From the NCBI GenBank assembly GCA_014529385.2, contig CM043946.1, positions 36,420,558-36,484,557 on the forward strand: a stretch of DNA of 64,000 nt, in the 5' to 3' direction. This DNA is from Adiantum capillus-veneris (Eukaryota > Streptophyta > Polypodiopsida > Polypodiales > Pteridaceae). Shown here piece by piece: positions 21,641 through 35,982 of the stretch. The notes under the pieces are model-generated. The model was not told the origin of the DNA. It was given only the letters and a program-made list of their open reading frames with translations, and searched no databases. The translations under genes and the position numbers were made by a program. Position 1 is the stretch's first letter; every line of letters begins with the position of its first letter.

Positions 21641-22251
21641 ATGGCAAGTGTTTCTTTCCCCAAATTCAGTGGAAAGAAGGAGAATATCTCACCACCGACT
21701 TTTTGGATGATTTCGACATTGCTTGTGTCGTCTCGAACAAAGATGACGATGCTTCACGACTTCGAATTTTTCCTCTACTGATGAAAGTAGAGGCCAAGCC
21801 CTGGTATAATGCATTTCTCCAGGCTACCAAGAATGCATGGGATGTGTTAAGGGCTGCCTTTGTAAAGAGGTTTGGTGGAGGCACAACCTCGGAAAAGGTA
21901 TGGCAGCTACTGACAGAATTGAAGCAGGGAGGTCTAGTAGAGTATGCCATCTACGAGTCCAAATTTGTGGACTTATGGGAGAGATGGGTTGACTCACTGG
22001 AGGAAGGCGAAGGAGCGCCTAATTTCGTAAAGAAAGACCATTTCATTGCTAATATATGGTCGTCGCCTAGAGAGAAGGTGAAGGGAAGGTTTCCTGCAAC
22101 ATATGAGTTGGCAGTCGAAGTAGCCCGCCTTAAAGACAAGAAGCTGCGCATGCAAGGAACAGTAAACGAGTCAGAGGAAACAAGATCGGCCCGACCAACC
22201 TTAGTGACTGCAACAGGGTCTGGTAGAGAAGGTAAATGGAATGATTTGTAA
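21641..22251 (+). pseudogene. Gypsy gag (capsid region), frameshifted near its start
   Basis: An ATG at 21641 begins MASVSFPKFSGK. A one-step frame change near 21675 leads into the 182-codon frame at 21703-22251, with FLDDFDIACVV, AKPWYNAFL, AWDVLRAAFVKRFGG, LTELKQG and KFVDLWERW, the pattern of plant Ty3/gypsy capsid (retrotrans_gag-like). The frame runs across the deletion junction and ends WNDL* within integrase DNA read out of frame. The duplicate copy at 40735-41346 has the same frameshift. Confidence 0.8.
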
Positions 22252-22870
22252 AATCATCACAAAGCAGGTGAACAATCACACAGCAGACTGGGATAAACAT
22301 CTTATGGCAGCTCTTTGGGCCTATCGAACGACGTTTTGAACATCACTAGGTTTCACCCCTTTCCATCTAGTTTATGGGAAGGAGGCAATTCTACCTATTG
22401 AGGTGCAGATAGCCAGCTTATGAGTCTTGGCTAGCCAGATACAACGTCCAATTGTAAATCTCCAAAACCATATCCTGGATCTGGAGAGGCTCCAACTAGA
22501 TAGGGAAGAAGCCATCAATCACTATGCAACACAGACAGAACGACGCCGGCTGACTTTCAATCAACGGCTTAAAGAAAAGGGACTGGAAAAAGGTATGTTA
22601 GTGCTGAGATATGACAACACATTCGACACCAGGAAGGACAAGAAATTTCAACCCAGATGGGAGGGGCCATTCATCATCAAGAAACGCTATGACAACGGCA
22701 GCTATAAGCTGATGGAAGCAGATGGGAGAATTCACAAGACTAGGGTCAATGGATGGAGACTGAAAAGGTATTTTCGTAGGTTTGATCCAAAATTCATGCT
22801 AGACATTCCAGAAGAGGGAGAACCCTCTAACTCCACAACTAAAGATGTAGAGGAAGGGCTAGAAGCATGA
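22252..22870 (+). pseudogene. Gypsy integrase end and C-terminal tail
   Basis: After the junction come integrase C-terminal blocks (KIITKQVNNH, FHPFHLVYGKEA-like sequence in shifted frames), then a 147-codon open tail, 22427-22870: HILDLERLQLDREEA, KGMLVLRYDN, PRWEGPFIIKKRYDNGSYK, TRVNGWRLKRYF and EEGLEA*. A TGA at 22422-22424 in the position of ASL*VLA is shared with gypsy E at 59949. The tail stops 27 bases before LTR B. Confidence 0.85.
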
Positions 22871-22879
22871 ATGCCTCTA

Positions 22880-22897
22880 GCCAGATGGGAGGGCAAA
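22880..22897 (+). promoter_or_regulatory. Gypsy polypurine tract
   Basis: CCAGATGGGAGGGCAAA sits immediately before LTR B. The same AGATGGGAGGGC precedes LTR E. Confidence 0.75.
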
Positions 22898-23634
22898 TGA
22901 TGGCCGGTTTTCGAAACCATGCGCATGAGAACCACACCCTAAGGAAGGGAGGGTACGTTACCAAAGGAAGAAAAAAAGAAAACAAAAAAAAGGCCTTTAC
23001 CATTCACCATAACCCCCCCCCCCCCCCCCCCCCCCAAGGTTAATCAACGTAGGGCGCCGCCTGTTTGGCCACACCCCTCCATTATCACCAAAGGACGATC
23101 CCTCTCTCTCTTATTGCCCGGCTCCGCTAATATTCTCTCTCCTACTCTGCCGCTGCAACATCCGGCTCGGTAGGTGCCCTTGGTATCTCTATCACACTCT
23201 AGCCACGGTGGGCCGCCACAAATATTATTTTCTCTCTCTCTTCCAAATATTCTCCCACTCTCTCTCTCTGTTTGTCCATACTCCACCCCCGACGGGCCAT
23301 ACCCCGACCCCCTCTTGTCCACACTCCCTTGGGCCTTAAGCACCCCCCCCTGTATTCTTCCTCCCTCCCCACCCTAGCAGACCACTGGCCTAAGCAAACT
23401 CCCCCCCTATCTACACCTAGCCTTAGCTTTCTCTCTCTCTTGGAAGTAGCCACGGTGGGCCTTAGGGCAAGCACCACCTCTCTCTCCTCCCTCTATCTTT
23501 CACACCCTCTCTTCCTCTATCCTCTAACCCCCCCCCCCCCCCCCCCCCCCCCCACCATATTCTCTCTCATCTCCCCCCCGCTCACACCCCTATCTCCCTC
23601 TCTTCCCTTGGTGGGAACCACCCCTTGGCCATAA

Positions 23635-23684
<50 letters not shown>

Positions 23685-25381
23685 TCTCCTCTCTCTCCTC
23701 TCTCTCTCTCCTCCTCTCTCCTCTCTCCTCTCTCTCTCTCTCACTTCTCTCTCTCTCTTCTCTCTCCTCTCTCTGTGTGTGTGTGTCGTTGACTAAGCAA
23801 CCCTCCCCCTTCCTTGTTGCGCCCCGCTGTCGCCTACCCCCCCCTCCCAAGCCTCGCGCTCGTCCTCATCCTGCCCCCCCCCCCGCGCGCTTCCTGCCAT
23901 ACACCCCAACCCTATCCCCCTCTCGCCTCCCTCACCATCTCCCCCTCATGCTCTCTCTCTCTCGCGCTCTGTCTCGCCCGGAGACCACACCCGGCTCCAC
24001 ACCGCCGCTCGCGCTCCCTCTGCACACACATCCCGTGCTGCGCCGCTTGACACACACAACACACACACACACACCCACACACACCCGCTGTGCACACACA
24101 GACACCCCCCCATTCACCATCCTCACCCCCTGTCTCTGCGTCACCCATGGCATTGTTGAAAATCAAAAATTAAAAATAAAATAAAAAATATATACATTAT
24201 ATATACACACCACACCCCCCCATTCCCACGCACGCTCGCGCACACACATTCACTTACATATATACACACACTCACGCGTATGCACACACCTATATTCACA
24301 CATATACACACACCCATACACACACACACACACACACTCATAAAAGCACGCACCACACACCACATAAGAAAAATACAAAAAGAAGGAAAAACGGCCATTG
24401 ACATCGACAAAAAGAAGGAGGAACCCAAAGCACGCGCCGCCAACAACAAAAAGAAGAAATGCGTCGAAGGCATGCCCCGACCGACCCCGAAAAGACGTAC
24501 ACACTACACCGACGCACCGGCAACACACCATTCGCCGGCATCACGCAACCACGACGGCATTTCTAGTAATTTGTAGGTTATGTTCATCATTTCTTCAGTT
24601 TTCACAACGCCTTGTAAAATTCCCCAATTTGTAAATTCTCTCTCTCTAGTGATGGTCATAAAGCCACCACCTAGAGAGTCTCCATTTTTAATAACCTCCC
24701 AAAACAAAGCAAGGGTCAACCACACCGGGCCCACCACTTGCTTTGTCTCTCCGATTAGCTTACCCTAATCAAACCGGGATTCACCTAATCCAAGCAGCCA
24801 ACACCTATAAATTGGCACTGAGAGGTCACTAGGGGGGGGGGGGGGGGGGGGGTCATGAGAGGTCAGCACTTGGTAGAGTGTAGTGGGAAGAATTGACATC
24901 ATTGGCATCACGGGGAAAGGGGGGAGCTTGTGTGATGGTTTGCCTTGAGAATTGCACCATGTGAAGGGAGCAACGTCCACCTCTCAACTCCAATGGACGA
25001 TGCACAGACACATACACGCTCTTGGTAGCAAGTTTCACAATCATTGAGTCGTCTTAGAGAACGCACCAAGTAGTTGCACCATATTTTCTCCCTACCTCTC
25101 TATCACCACGATGTGCCGCCTCGTTGGAAGGAAGGTCATTGTAAATGATGTAGAAATAATTCTCCCTCACACCCCCGAGGGTTTTCATCATTTGGTCAAT
25201 CTCTCTCTCTCTGTGTGTGTGTGTGTAAGTTTGCGGTGTTGATATCATCATGGTCTGCGTCCTAGCCGCTCAAAGATAGGTGGAGCTCCTTGTTTGCTTT
25301 ACCGTGACAGGCTCGAGGCGCGCCATTCGGCCCCGGCGTTTTAGAGGCCGTCGGGGTTCGCGGGTTGTTTTGCTCCTGTCA
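22898..25381 (+). repeat. Gypsy LTR B (2484 bp)
   Basis: Same family and layout as LTR A, beginning TGATGG and ending CTCCTGTCA. It carries poly(C) at 23527-23553, an interrupted (CT)n at 23638-23770, a CA-rich stretch and a TATA box at 24806. Its end is nearly identical to LTR D, and both are followed by the same non-LTR sequence. Confidence 0.9.
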
Positions 25382-25730
25382 ACAGTATGATTTCAAATAT
25401 CTAAAAATCGCATGTAGTAGACAAGGAGACCTCCCTTGTACCCACATATTGCAAGAACGTAAGGAGGATTTTGAATGTTGGATACCCATTCATGATATAG
25501 CTATTAGGATAGAGAAAACCTTTCACCCAAAGGCCCACATTGGTGAACCATCACATCTGTGTTGTTGTGTGGATGGGACATCTATAATGTTCTTTATCTT
25601 TAAGAGAGATATGAGAAGTAATGTAGAGCTGGATTCTATATCATGGAATAGAGGTGATCTAGAAAAATGGAGGGTGCATGAAGATCCAAGAACCTTTGTT
25701 GGAACACTTGCAGTACCCACTCCTCATTAG
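25382..25730 (+). pseudogene. Unknown conserved open frame in the duplicated flank (copy I)
   Basis: About 115 codons remain open from the LTR B end to a TAG at 25728-25730. The protein includes YLKIACSRQGDLPCTHIL, FECWIPIHDIAIRIEKTF, a Cys-rich LCCCVDGTS and WNRGDLEKWRVHEDPR. It has no start of its own (the frame begins in the LTR). The paralogue at 42858-43206 keeps the frame with only a handful of changes. I do not recognise a family. It could be an exon of a host gene or a domain of another element. With no start and an LTR at its left edge it is best called a fragment. Confidence 0.45.
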
Positions 25731-25775
25731 AGTCTCTAGTGTTGTGCATGGCTATGAGTAAAGATTTTGGCATGG

Positions 25776-26842
<1,067 letters not shown>

Positions 26843-26928
26843 GATCTGACGAATCTGGTAAGAGTAGAGAAGGAGAAAGTGCAAGACGGTCGGAGCAAGG
26901 GGTCAACGAAAAGTAGACAGAACAACAA

Positions 26929-27237
26929 ATGGATCAAAAAACAGAATCACAGGCAAAGCCTGCCACAACCTCTGATGCATTAGAGGAATTGAAACAAAAG
27001 GAAACGCAATCTGAGGTGGCTGAGCACTCAGATCAGAGCCGAAAGGACCAGCATGGGCCAAGAACGCCACGCACACAAGCGGCCATAGAAGAAGGAGCAG
27101 AGATAGTCAGATCATTTGACATTGACGATCACTTAGAGCATATCAAACTGCAGTTCCAATGTCAAAGAGCTCTTTACAACCTCAAGGATCTGGAGTTAGA
27201 AGATAACAAAAAGGAGGCATCTAGAGCAGCAACATGA
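26929..27237 (+). other. Small open frame of unknown nature
   Basis: 102 codons from ATG, hydrophilic, rich in Glu, Gln and Lys (QSEVAEHSDQSRKDQHGP), with IRSF-like hydrophobic spots near the end. No domain recognised. It could be the N-terminus of a gag. Low support. Confidence 0.2.
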
Positions 27238-27825
27238 TTGAAATTAGGAGTTACTTGATGTTTTAAGTAAAAATATTTTCAAATTATATAGATAGTAGAT
27301 GCAAAGGGATGCATTAGGTGCATGGGATGCTCCTCACCCAATTTCCATAAACCGTAGCGAATGTGCCCTTCCCCCGCATACTTTGTTTTCTCCTCCAGTG
27401 TTGGAGGGGTACTTTATGATTCTCCTGTAGTGTTGGAGGGACCTTTGTGTTTTAGATACTGTAATTGCGCGAAGTGAAAAATTCATTACCTTTAGTAGGT
27501 CGGTTGTTGTTGCTGGCTTCACTCGCTCTTCAGCAAAATTTCTCTTTGCTAAACTCACTTGGCCGGCCTTGCTCTGATCTCTATATGTACTTTGAATACA
27601 ATATATGAGTAGGCACTAGGCAATGCCAAAATTATAGATGAAGAAGGGCTTGTGGTATGCTTTTTTTAAACATAGTTGACATTTACCCTTGCGATCGGTT
27701 GCTTGCAGTGCTGAAGATTGCAATAGTCGCTGCTGCCTCTTGTCAACAATTGTACGTTGATGTTGTTGCAGCCAATACAACTGGTGATCGTGTCTCTTTA
27801 GTGCTACACTGGTGTACCCCGTCAC
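27238..27825. other. Stretch without a recognisable gene
   Basis: No coding signal I trust. Two short repeats of TCCTCCAGTGTTGGAGGG type occur near 27391-27445, and a CTATATGTACTTTGAATACA stretch near 27582 resembles the end region of some LTRs. No partner was found. Confidence 0.4.
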
Positions 27826-28513
27826 TCACAAGCCCACAGGACTGCGCCAATATAGCATTTTGTCACACAGAGCTATTGCAACTTCTTTCGCTGTTGTGGC
27901 TGCATCTAATACTCTATCACTCACACAAGGTTTGTTGCACTGTGCTAAATACAAAGGGTCCGTAATAACAAAATCATGAGGTTTTAAGAAGATATCTCTT
28001 TTGCTTGGTGTGCTAGTCAGAGATTCTGCATTCAAGGTTGGCGTTGGGTTCTCTGGATACATGTTCTCTAAAATAGGCAACTTCATTAACATAGTACCAA
28101 CTACTACAATTGTTGTCGAGTTTTGTGTTGGTAATGTATCCCACGTATGGAAATCCCCAATAAGTGCACTTTCAAACCCTTCAAGTGCTAAGAATTCTGA
28201 TGTTGCAGAAGCAAGAGCTTCCAATGCTGTGAGTTTCACTGCCTTAGCTCCTACACGGTCATGCAACGAGGCTTCTTCTTTAGAGGATTTTGACATGGTT
28301 TCTAAAGACCAGCTTAACCATCTTAGTAGCAAGGTTCTGCTCAGCGAGCACTTCAGTAGCTCCTTCGAAAGTTACCACGGCATGAGCTGTGTTGCCGAAG
28401 ACTTTGCTATAATGAAAATTGTCTTGAAAGCTAGTAGCTTTGGAAGAGCTAGATGGAGGAGACTCAGACAAGAAACTAGTAGGTGGAGGTTGCCTTAAGT
28501 GGCCAGTTAGCAA
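27826..28513 (-). pseudogene. Unrecognised coding-like region, one frame change
   Basis: Two overlapping minus-strand frames (28513-28280 and 28332-27826) read like parts of one protein. The first ends HAVVTFEGATEVLAEQ and KLVFRNHVKIL*. The second carries LTALEALASATSEFLALEG, STTIVVVGTMLMKLPILE and KPHDFVITDPLYLAQ. No start, splice site or family can be assigned. A plus-strand frame of 165 codons covers the same DNA, so the strand is not certain. Confidence 0.3.
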
Positions 28514-29248
28514 AAAATTAGAATCATCTAAATTATTCGATTTAGAACAAATTTATTTATTGAGGCGTTTTAAGAGGGTAACCAATGACCTATGAATATG
28601 CTTGTGTGAAGGTCTTCGTCCTGCAACTAGCTCTATCAGTCAATGTGCAGTTTGGACCCAGCTTGAATGCACATCTTTGACCAACACTGCTTCATCTGAA
28701 ATCCGTAAGATTTGTTTTGTTGTGGTTTTAGCTAGTCAACAAGCTTTCAACCGACAAAGTCATCTTTGTTGCACAAGAAAAATATTTACAATTCATGTTG
28801 AGTCATTTGGATTGATTGACATAAAGCTAGAAAGAACGGAGTCAATGTAGGTAGAGATGCTCTCCTGATAAGAAGAAGCATTCTCCTGTTCTTCAAAATT
28901 GTTGTAGAGCGATTGAGTAAGTTTATGTAGAACCAAAAAGGTGGAGCGCCTTGAGAGAGACGAGCAACAGCAATGGCATCGGAAGGAGAAAGAGATGATC
29001 AGTAGCAACAAATGCGAGTTGGTGAGAAGCTGCTGCGTCTATACGTCACTATGATTTTGTTGCCTGGTGTGACAGTGGCGTTTGTGCTTTTAATTTGGTG
29101 GTACCATCTATGCTTTTGCTGGCCAATCGGATGATGCCAAGTGGCATGGCTACCCTTGCGTGCTTTTTTGTGAGACTCTTAGGATATCAAGGTAAAATTT
29201 TTATTCTTTCTTCTCTTCTCTTACTCTTTCTTCTCTCCTCTTCTTTGC

Positions 29249-29260
<12 letters not shown>
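28514..29260. other. Stretch without a recognisable gene
   Basis: No coding or structural feature I can support. Confidence 0.5.
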
Positions 29261-29333
<73 letters not shown>

Positions 29334-29404
29334 ATACATATGTATATATATATATGTCTATATATATGTGTGTGTGTGTGTCTATCTATCTATCTATCTA
29401 TCTA

Positions 29405-29467
<63 letters not shown>

Positions 29468-29490
29468 ATATATATATAAAGACACACACA
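29261..29490. repeat. (CT)n and long (TA)n compound microsatellite
   Basis: (CT)n at about 29257-29283, then TA repeats with TG and (CTAT)n interruptions to about 29480, followed by CA-rich DNA to about 29540. Confidence 0.95.
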
Positions 29491-29540
29491 TGAACACACT
29501 TACGCACGTGCACGCATGCACACACACACACACATATGCA

Positions 29541-31639
<2,099 letters not shown>

Positions 31640-31925
31640 AGGAGGGTGGTGGCCATAACTATACCCTCTAAAAAGTAGAAAGGGAGTGAAGGGAGGGGGT
31701 GGGGTCCACCATTATTTCCTTTCAACATAAATATAATTCTCATTTGCACCCTCCAAAAACCTTGAATATATCATATGGTAAAAAAAACTAATTTTTGCCA
31801 ACAAATGACCATTTTCTCAGCCATTCTCTCTCCAAAGTCGCCCATTTATTTAAACCTATCCTCTCTCTTTACAAAATCCCCCGTAGTCCTCTCTCTCTAA
31901 GCTCTCCATAGTTGCAACAACTTGG
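31640..31925 (-). repeat. Diverged ESLE-family fragment
   Basis: It shares an ordered set of blocks with 34440-34740: AAGGGAGTGAAGGGAGGGGG, then AACATAAATA.AATTC.CATTT, CCTCTCTCTCTAAGCTCTCC and ATAGTTGCAACAA. Identity is clearly lower than among copies I-III. Orientation is the same as copy III. Confidence 0.65.
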
Positions 31926-32079
31926 AAACTGTGTTGAAGTAGTTAAAGTAGCTCGCATCAAGAGGTAAGAAGCTGTGTATGCATGCCAAATCCACTGAGT
32001 CATCAGAGGAGTCATGCACAACTCGCAGTGCCCCACAAGCTCTAAAGAGACACAACCACTAGAGGTAGTAAAGGTTAAA

Positions 32080-32790
32080 CAGGTGAAGCATTTGACATAG
32101 GTTTTTTACTCCACTTGAGATCATCTCATACAGAGGGCTTGGCTTTAAAGTTGGCTTAGTTGGACAATTGATGGAGAAGTTAGGCATCCACAAGTAGCAT
32201 TCTAGAGTTACCCTTAATTTCATGGATTGGTAGAAAAGGCAAACGGAATGCCTTGTAAAATCATCACTAAGTAGGGCAGTAGAAATCCTGGGCATTGCGA
32301 TAAGCATTTTCCCATAGCACTATGGGCGTCTCTTGAGAATGCCTTCTAGAACATCACTTGGGTACAATCATTTTAAGCTTGTGTATGGCAAGGAGGCCAT
32401 TTTACCAATTGAAGTGTAATTAACAAGCTTGAGAGTCCTAAATAGAGAAAGTGACAACATGAAGAAGAAGAAACAATTAAAAAAATGAATACTTGGAGCT
32501 AGGCAGAGATGATGCCATTAACTACTACACCACCTACAAAACTCAAAACACCTAAAATTTGACTAAACACTCACTCTACTGGTGGAAGGAATGTTAGTCC
32601 TTAGATATGACAATCTTTTTGGCACATGCAAGGATACAAGTTCATGCCAAGATGGGAAGAAACCTAGATCATTTTGTAGTAACACTCCAATCGCACCTAT
32701 CGATTACAAAATGTAAACGGCAAGATCCACAAAACTAGAGTCAATGGATGGAGCCTACAGAAATATTTTGAAAGGTTTGACCCCATTAGG
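32080..32790 (+). pseudogene. Decayed gypsy integrase end
   Basis: In broken frames one reads GLVEKANGMPCKIITK near 32227, WAS..NAF and VYGKEAILPIEV equivalents near 32385, GMLVLRYDN near 32588 and KLESMDGA near 32735. The order matches the C-terminal half of gypsy E integrase. Many stops, so it is old. Confidence 0.75.
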
Positions 32791-33429
32791 GGAAATATGA
32801 ACCCCAAAACAGCCTTGTAAGGATTCCTAATTTTTAGGGCTTAACACTAGTTTGGTAACCTAACAGGACATAAAAGTGTTCTTTCAGGGTTTTGGAAAAA
32901 AAAATCAATACTACTATCATATGTACGTATTTAAAGAAGTCCTTACATCAGCTCAAAGCTAAAACCACACTCTATTTAAAAAAAATGAGAAGCACTCACA
33001 ACTCCTGATTATATGGTCATGAGGAGCAGTCAAAGCCAAAGGAGTGCTCAAAATGACCAAAAAACAACATATTTGCTAGGTGAACCCTATTTTAGACAAT
33101 GTACAAAATTCTCCAGTGTACAAGCATATTTTTTCTAAAAACATTAATGGGTTCTTAACCAATGTACGTGGTTGTTGTAGCCCCAAAATGTTTTGTTTGA
33201 AAGTAGAATTAAGTACAAAAAAGTTGCATTTTTCATATTCAGCTGACCTAGCATCGATGTTTCTATGCCTACACCTATCATTACCACTATAAATGCTTCC
33301 ATATTACACACTTTGGTTCTTTACTTTTATGTTTAGGAATAGAAAGCATAAAAATCATCAAACCCTATCTTCATAAGACAATTTGGAACACACCTATGAA
33401 GTACAAAAATTGTACGAATGAAAAAACTG
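32791..33429. other. Stretch without a recognisable gene
   Basis: AT-rich, no motif. GGACATAAAAGTGTTCTTTC near 32870 resembles GGACATAAAAGTGTTATGTT near 34180 in ESLE copy III, so it may be a diverged part of that family. Confidence 0.4.
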
Positions 33430-35073
33430 GCTTCCACAATGTGGCCTTCTATATCACTTATAAACCTATCAAGCTCATGCCAAATTGAGATTGTATCGTT
33501 TTATTTGGAGCTAAGATTCAAAATGCACCATGTTGATTGAGTGAAATTTAGAAATTTGAAGACAATATGAGCATAACTCAAAATGAGTTTGATTTGGGTA
33601 GACTGCAAAATCACTCCAACCTCTGTGTTGTTTGCTATTTAGGGTCTTAGGGGCCCCAAAACTCAAGGAAGAAGAGTTATATAAGAATCACTCAATGACC
33701 GCACTCAAGCTTGCCTTTGGATTTTAAAAACACCTTCAAAATATTCATCGAAGTGTGAATTTTACTAATAAATCAACATAAAGAGTTTTTCATAAGTGGG
33801 CCATAACTTCCAATACATAGACTCTCCGGTTATTAGAAGCATGAAAAGATCTTTATAATTACCCATGCTAACTCTGTAGCTTACCCATGCTAACTATGCA
33901 GCACTTAAAAGGCCATTAAGTTGTGCTAAAGAGTGGTCTAATGCCTATTTTATAAAAATTGTCCAAAAACGGCACATGTTTTTCCGTTCAATTAGTTAGG
34001 TTTAAAAATGTTATTCAAAGCAAACCCTAAAGATGGAATCACTAGCCCAAAAAAATTCCAAGTTTTTTTCAAGTCATAAGCAACCTTTGTGGGTATAGAA
34101 CGCCTTAGAATCTACTTGGCATCTCAAGTAACAATTCTTAGAAGTTGTTGAGTTAAGAGGACACAAAAGTGTCCAGGGACATAAAAGTGTTATGTTACCA
34201 CTCTAGTGTTAAAGCTAAAAATGTGTGTGGTTAAGGGGACAAGGCCAATGATTGAGGGTAGTTTCATAGGTTTTTTTTAGGCTCTCATACGTTTTTTCTA
34301 GACTTAAATAGAGACTAGGGACGGGGAAGCTACATTCTCTCTCTACCTTTTCAAAGAGTATAAGGGAGAGTGGAAGAGGGGATGGGGGTGGAGCCCATGC
34401 TTACGTTTTTTCTAGACTTAAATAGAGACTAGGGACGGGGAAGCTACATTCTCTCTCTACCTTTTCAAAGAGTATAAGGGAGAGTGGAAGAGGGGGTGGG
34501 GGTGGAGCCCATGCTTTTCCTCCAACATAAATAGACTTCCCATTTACGTGCATCAAAAGACCCTGAAAATTCAAAGATTTTAAAAGTTCCCAAAACCTCA
34601 ATTTTCACTTTCCAACCCCCCCCCCCCCCCCTCCCCCCCCAAACCTATTATATGGTCTCTCACTACAAGCTCCCCCATCTTCATCTACACCTTCATAGTC
34701 CTCTCTCTCCAAGCTCTCCATGGCTACAGTAGCTATCAAAATTTTTCCAACCACCTCTTTTACCCTTTCATCTACACCTTCATAACCCTCCATTTCCAAG
34801 CTTTCCATGGCTGCAGCATCTATGGAATCTCTTCCAACCTCCAAGCTTTCCATGGATGTAACATCTATGCAAATCCTTTCAACCACCTCTTCTCCCCTTT
34901 TATCTACACCTTCATATCCCATAGTCTCCAAGCTCTCCATGGCTACAACACCTACGGAAATGATTCCAGCCACCTCTTGTACCCTTGCCATGGATCCAAA
35001 AACCTTGGACTTCAATGATCTCCCTTGAAGGTTAACCCTCTGTCTCCCTCCTCTCCAAAAACATTCTTCATCT
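33430..35073 (-). repeat. ESLE repeat copy III (inverted)
   Basis: The reverse complement aligns along its full length with 48120-49679, from TAGATGAAGAATG to CACATTGTGGAAGCCAG. It contains the same AMESLE/GYEGVD coding-like units (minus frame 35015-34605) and a poly(C) at 34616-34640. It differs by a 114-bp tandem duplication at 34289-34516. No TG...CA ends or target duplications are visible, so the element class is unknown. Confidence 0.85.
34289..34516. repeat. 114-bp tandem duplication
   Basis: Two near-identical copies, each starting ACGTTTTTTCTAGACTTAAA, at 34289 and 34403. ESLE copy II has the segment once. Confidence 0.9.
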
Positions 35074-35174
35074 AACGCAAACCATAAACTTTTTTTTGAT
35101 ATCCTTGTAATACAAATTTTTTTTGATATCCTTTGTAATACAAACTTTCTGGGTCATTTTTGAAGGTGTTAACG

Positions 35175-35950
35175 TGTGATGTTGGAAAAGTGATGTATGA
35201 AGCGATTGAAGCCTGTGTTATAAGGAACAACATTGGTTCTCTGAGTTTTTAGAGATTTTGATGTTTTGATGCTCGTTAAGAGACAAAGATTAAGGAAAAA
35301 GTGAAATTTACTGTTTTTGCATTGTTTTTGTAGAAAATGCTGTTTTGCAGGTTGATTTTTAGCAAATCAGAGCAGGCTATAGATTTTTTGCATCACATAG
35401 CCGTCGAAGAGCGCAACAAGAGCAACAAGATTGTGTGAGACGGACTTGGGCTGTTTTGGCTTCGTTTGGGAGTTATGTTTAGTTGAAGACAGCTAGAAAT
35501 TTTAGGACTTGAAAAAATAATTTAAAAAGTTTTAAAAATCTAACCTTTACGGATCGCATCGCGATCACGTTCTTATCTTATTCTCGCAGGTATACTTGGT
35601 GCGAAAATCGAGTTGACGAACGCCTAAAAAGTGGCTATTTTGAGAAGTCGCATGCTTTTTGAGGAAAAGAAGGATAAAAGAATGACTGGTGGTGCATTTG
35701 GGGATCATTCATAGATCTCCTCTTTTGCGAGTGTGAGTGCGATTGCGATTGCGATTGCGAGTGCGAGTGAGACGCTGCATGCAAGTGGACTGAAGCTCGG
35801 GGGTGGTCGGGAGGTTCCAGCTCCGTACAACGGAGTGCGCCCATATTTCATTGCTCCTCTGTTGTATCAAAACTCTGCAAAAATTCATCAATACAAAGAT
35901 CTCTTTCTCTATCTTTTGCTGTCTATCTCTATTATTATGTTCCTGTGACA
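35175..35950 (+). repeat. Gypsy G 5' LTR (left edge approximate)
   Basis: The right edge is set by the PBS: the LTR ends TCCTGTGACA at 35950. The left edge is a guess among TG dinucleotides near 35175-35180, because no second LTR exists in the window. It includes a short (GCGATT)n/(GAGTGC)-like array at 35730-35770. Confidence 0.45.
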
Positions 35951-35952
35951 AT

Positions 35953-35964
35953 TGGTATCAGAGC
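35953..35964 (+). promoter_or_regulatory. Gypsy G primer-binding site
   Basis: TGGTATCAGAGC, the perfect initiator-Met-type PBS, two bases after the LTR end. Confidence 0.9.
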
Positions 35965-35982
35965 AAGCGGTTGATTCTGGAC

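Larger units (their letters stand above)
18143..25381 (+). mobile_element. Gypsy element I: LTR A, deleted interior, LTR B
   Basis: Two LTRs of about 2.46-2.48 kb (18143-20597 and 22898-25381) flank a 2.3-kb interior with a PBS-like site, gag and the integrase tail. Protease, RT, RNase H and most of integrase are missing. Comparison with gypsy E (56398-63102) places the deletion junction at about 22214, in GGTCTGGTAGAGAAGG. The same junction is in the duplicate at 41.3 kb, so it predates the duplication. The flanking bases do not form a 5-bp target duplication (CACAC left, ACAGT right), so one or both flanks are rearranged. Confidence 0.88.

Noticed and set aside
28001-28498. 165-codon plus-strand frame
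   Set aside because: Overlaps a more protein-like minus-strand frame; neither has a recognisable family, so only the minus one is listed, at low confidence.
35953-35964. TGGTATCAGAGC sites as tRNA gene ends
   Set aside because: No cloverleaf around them. Each lies two bases after an LTR end, so they are primer-binding sites.
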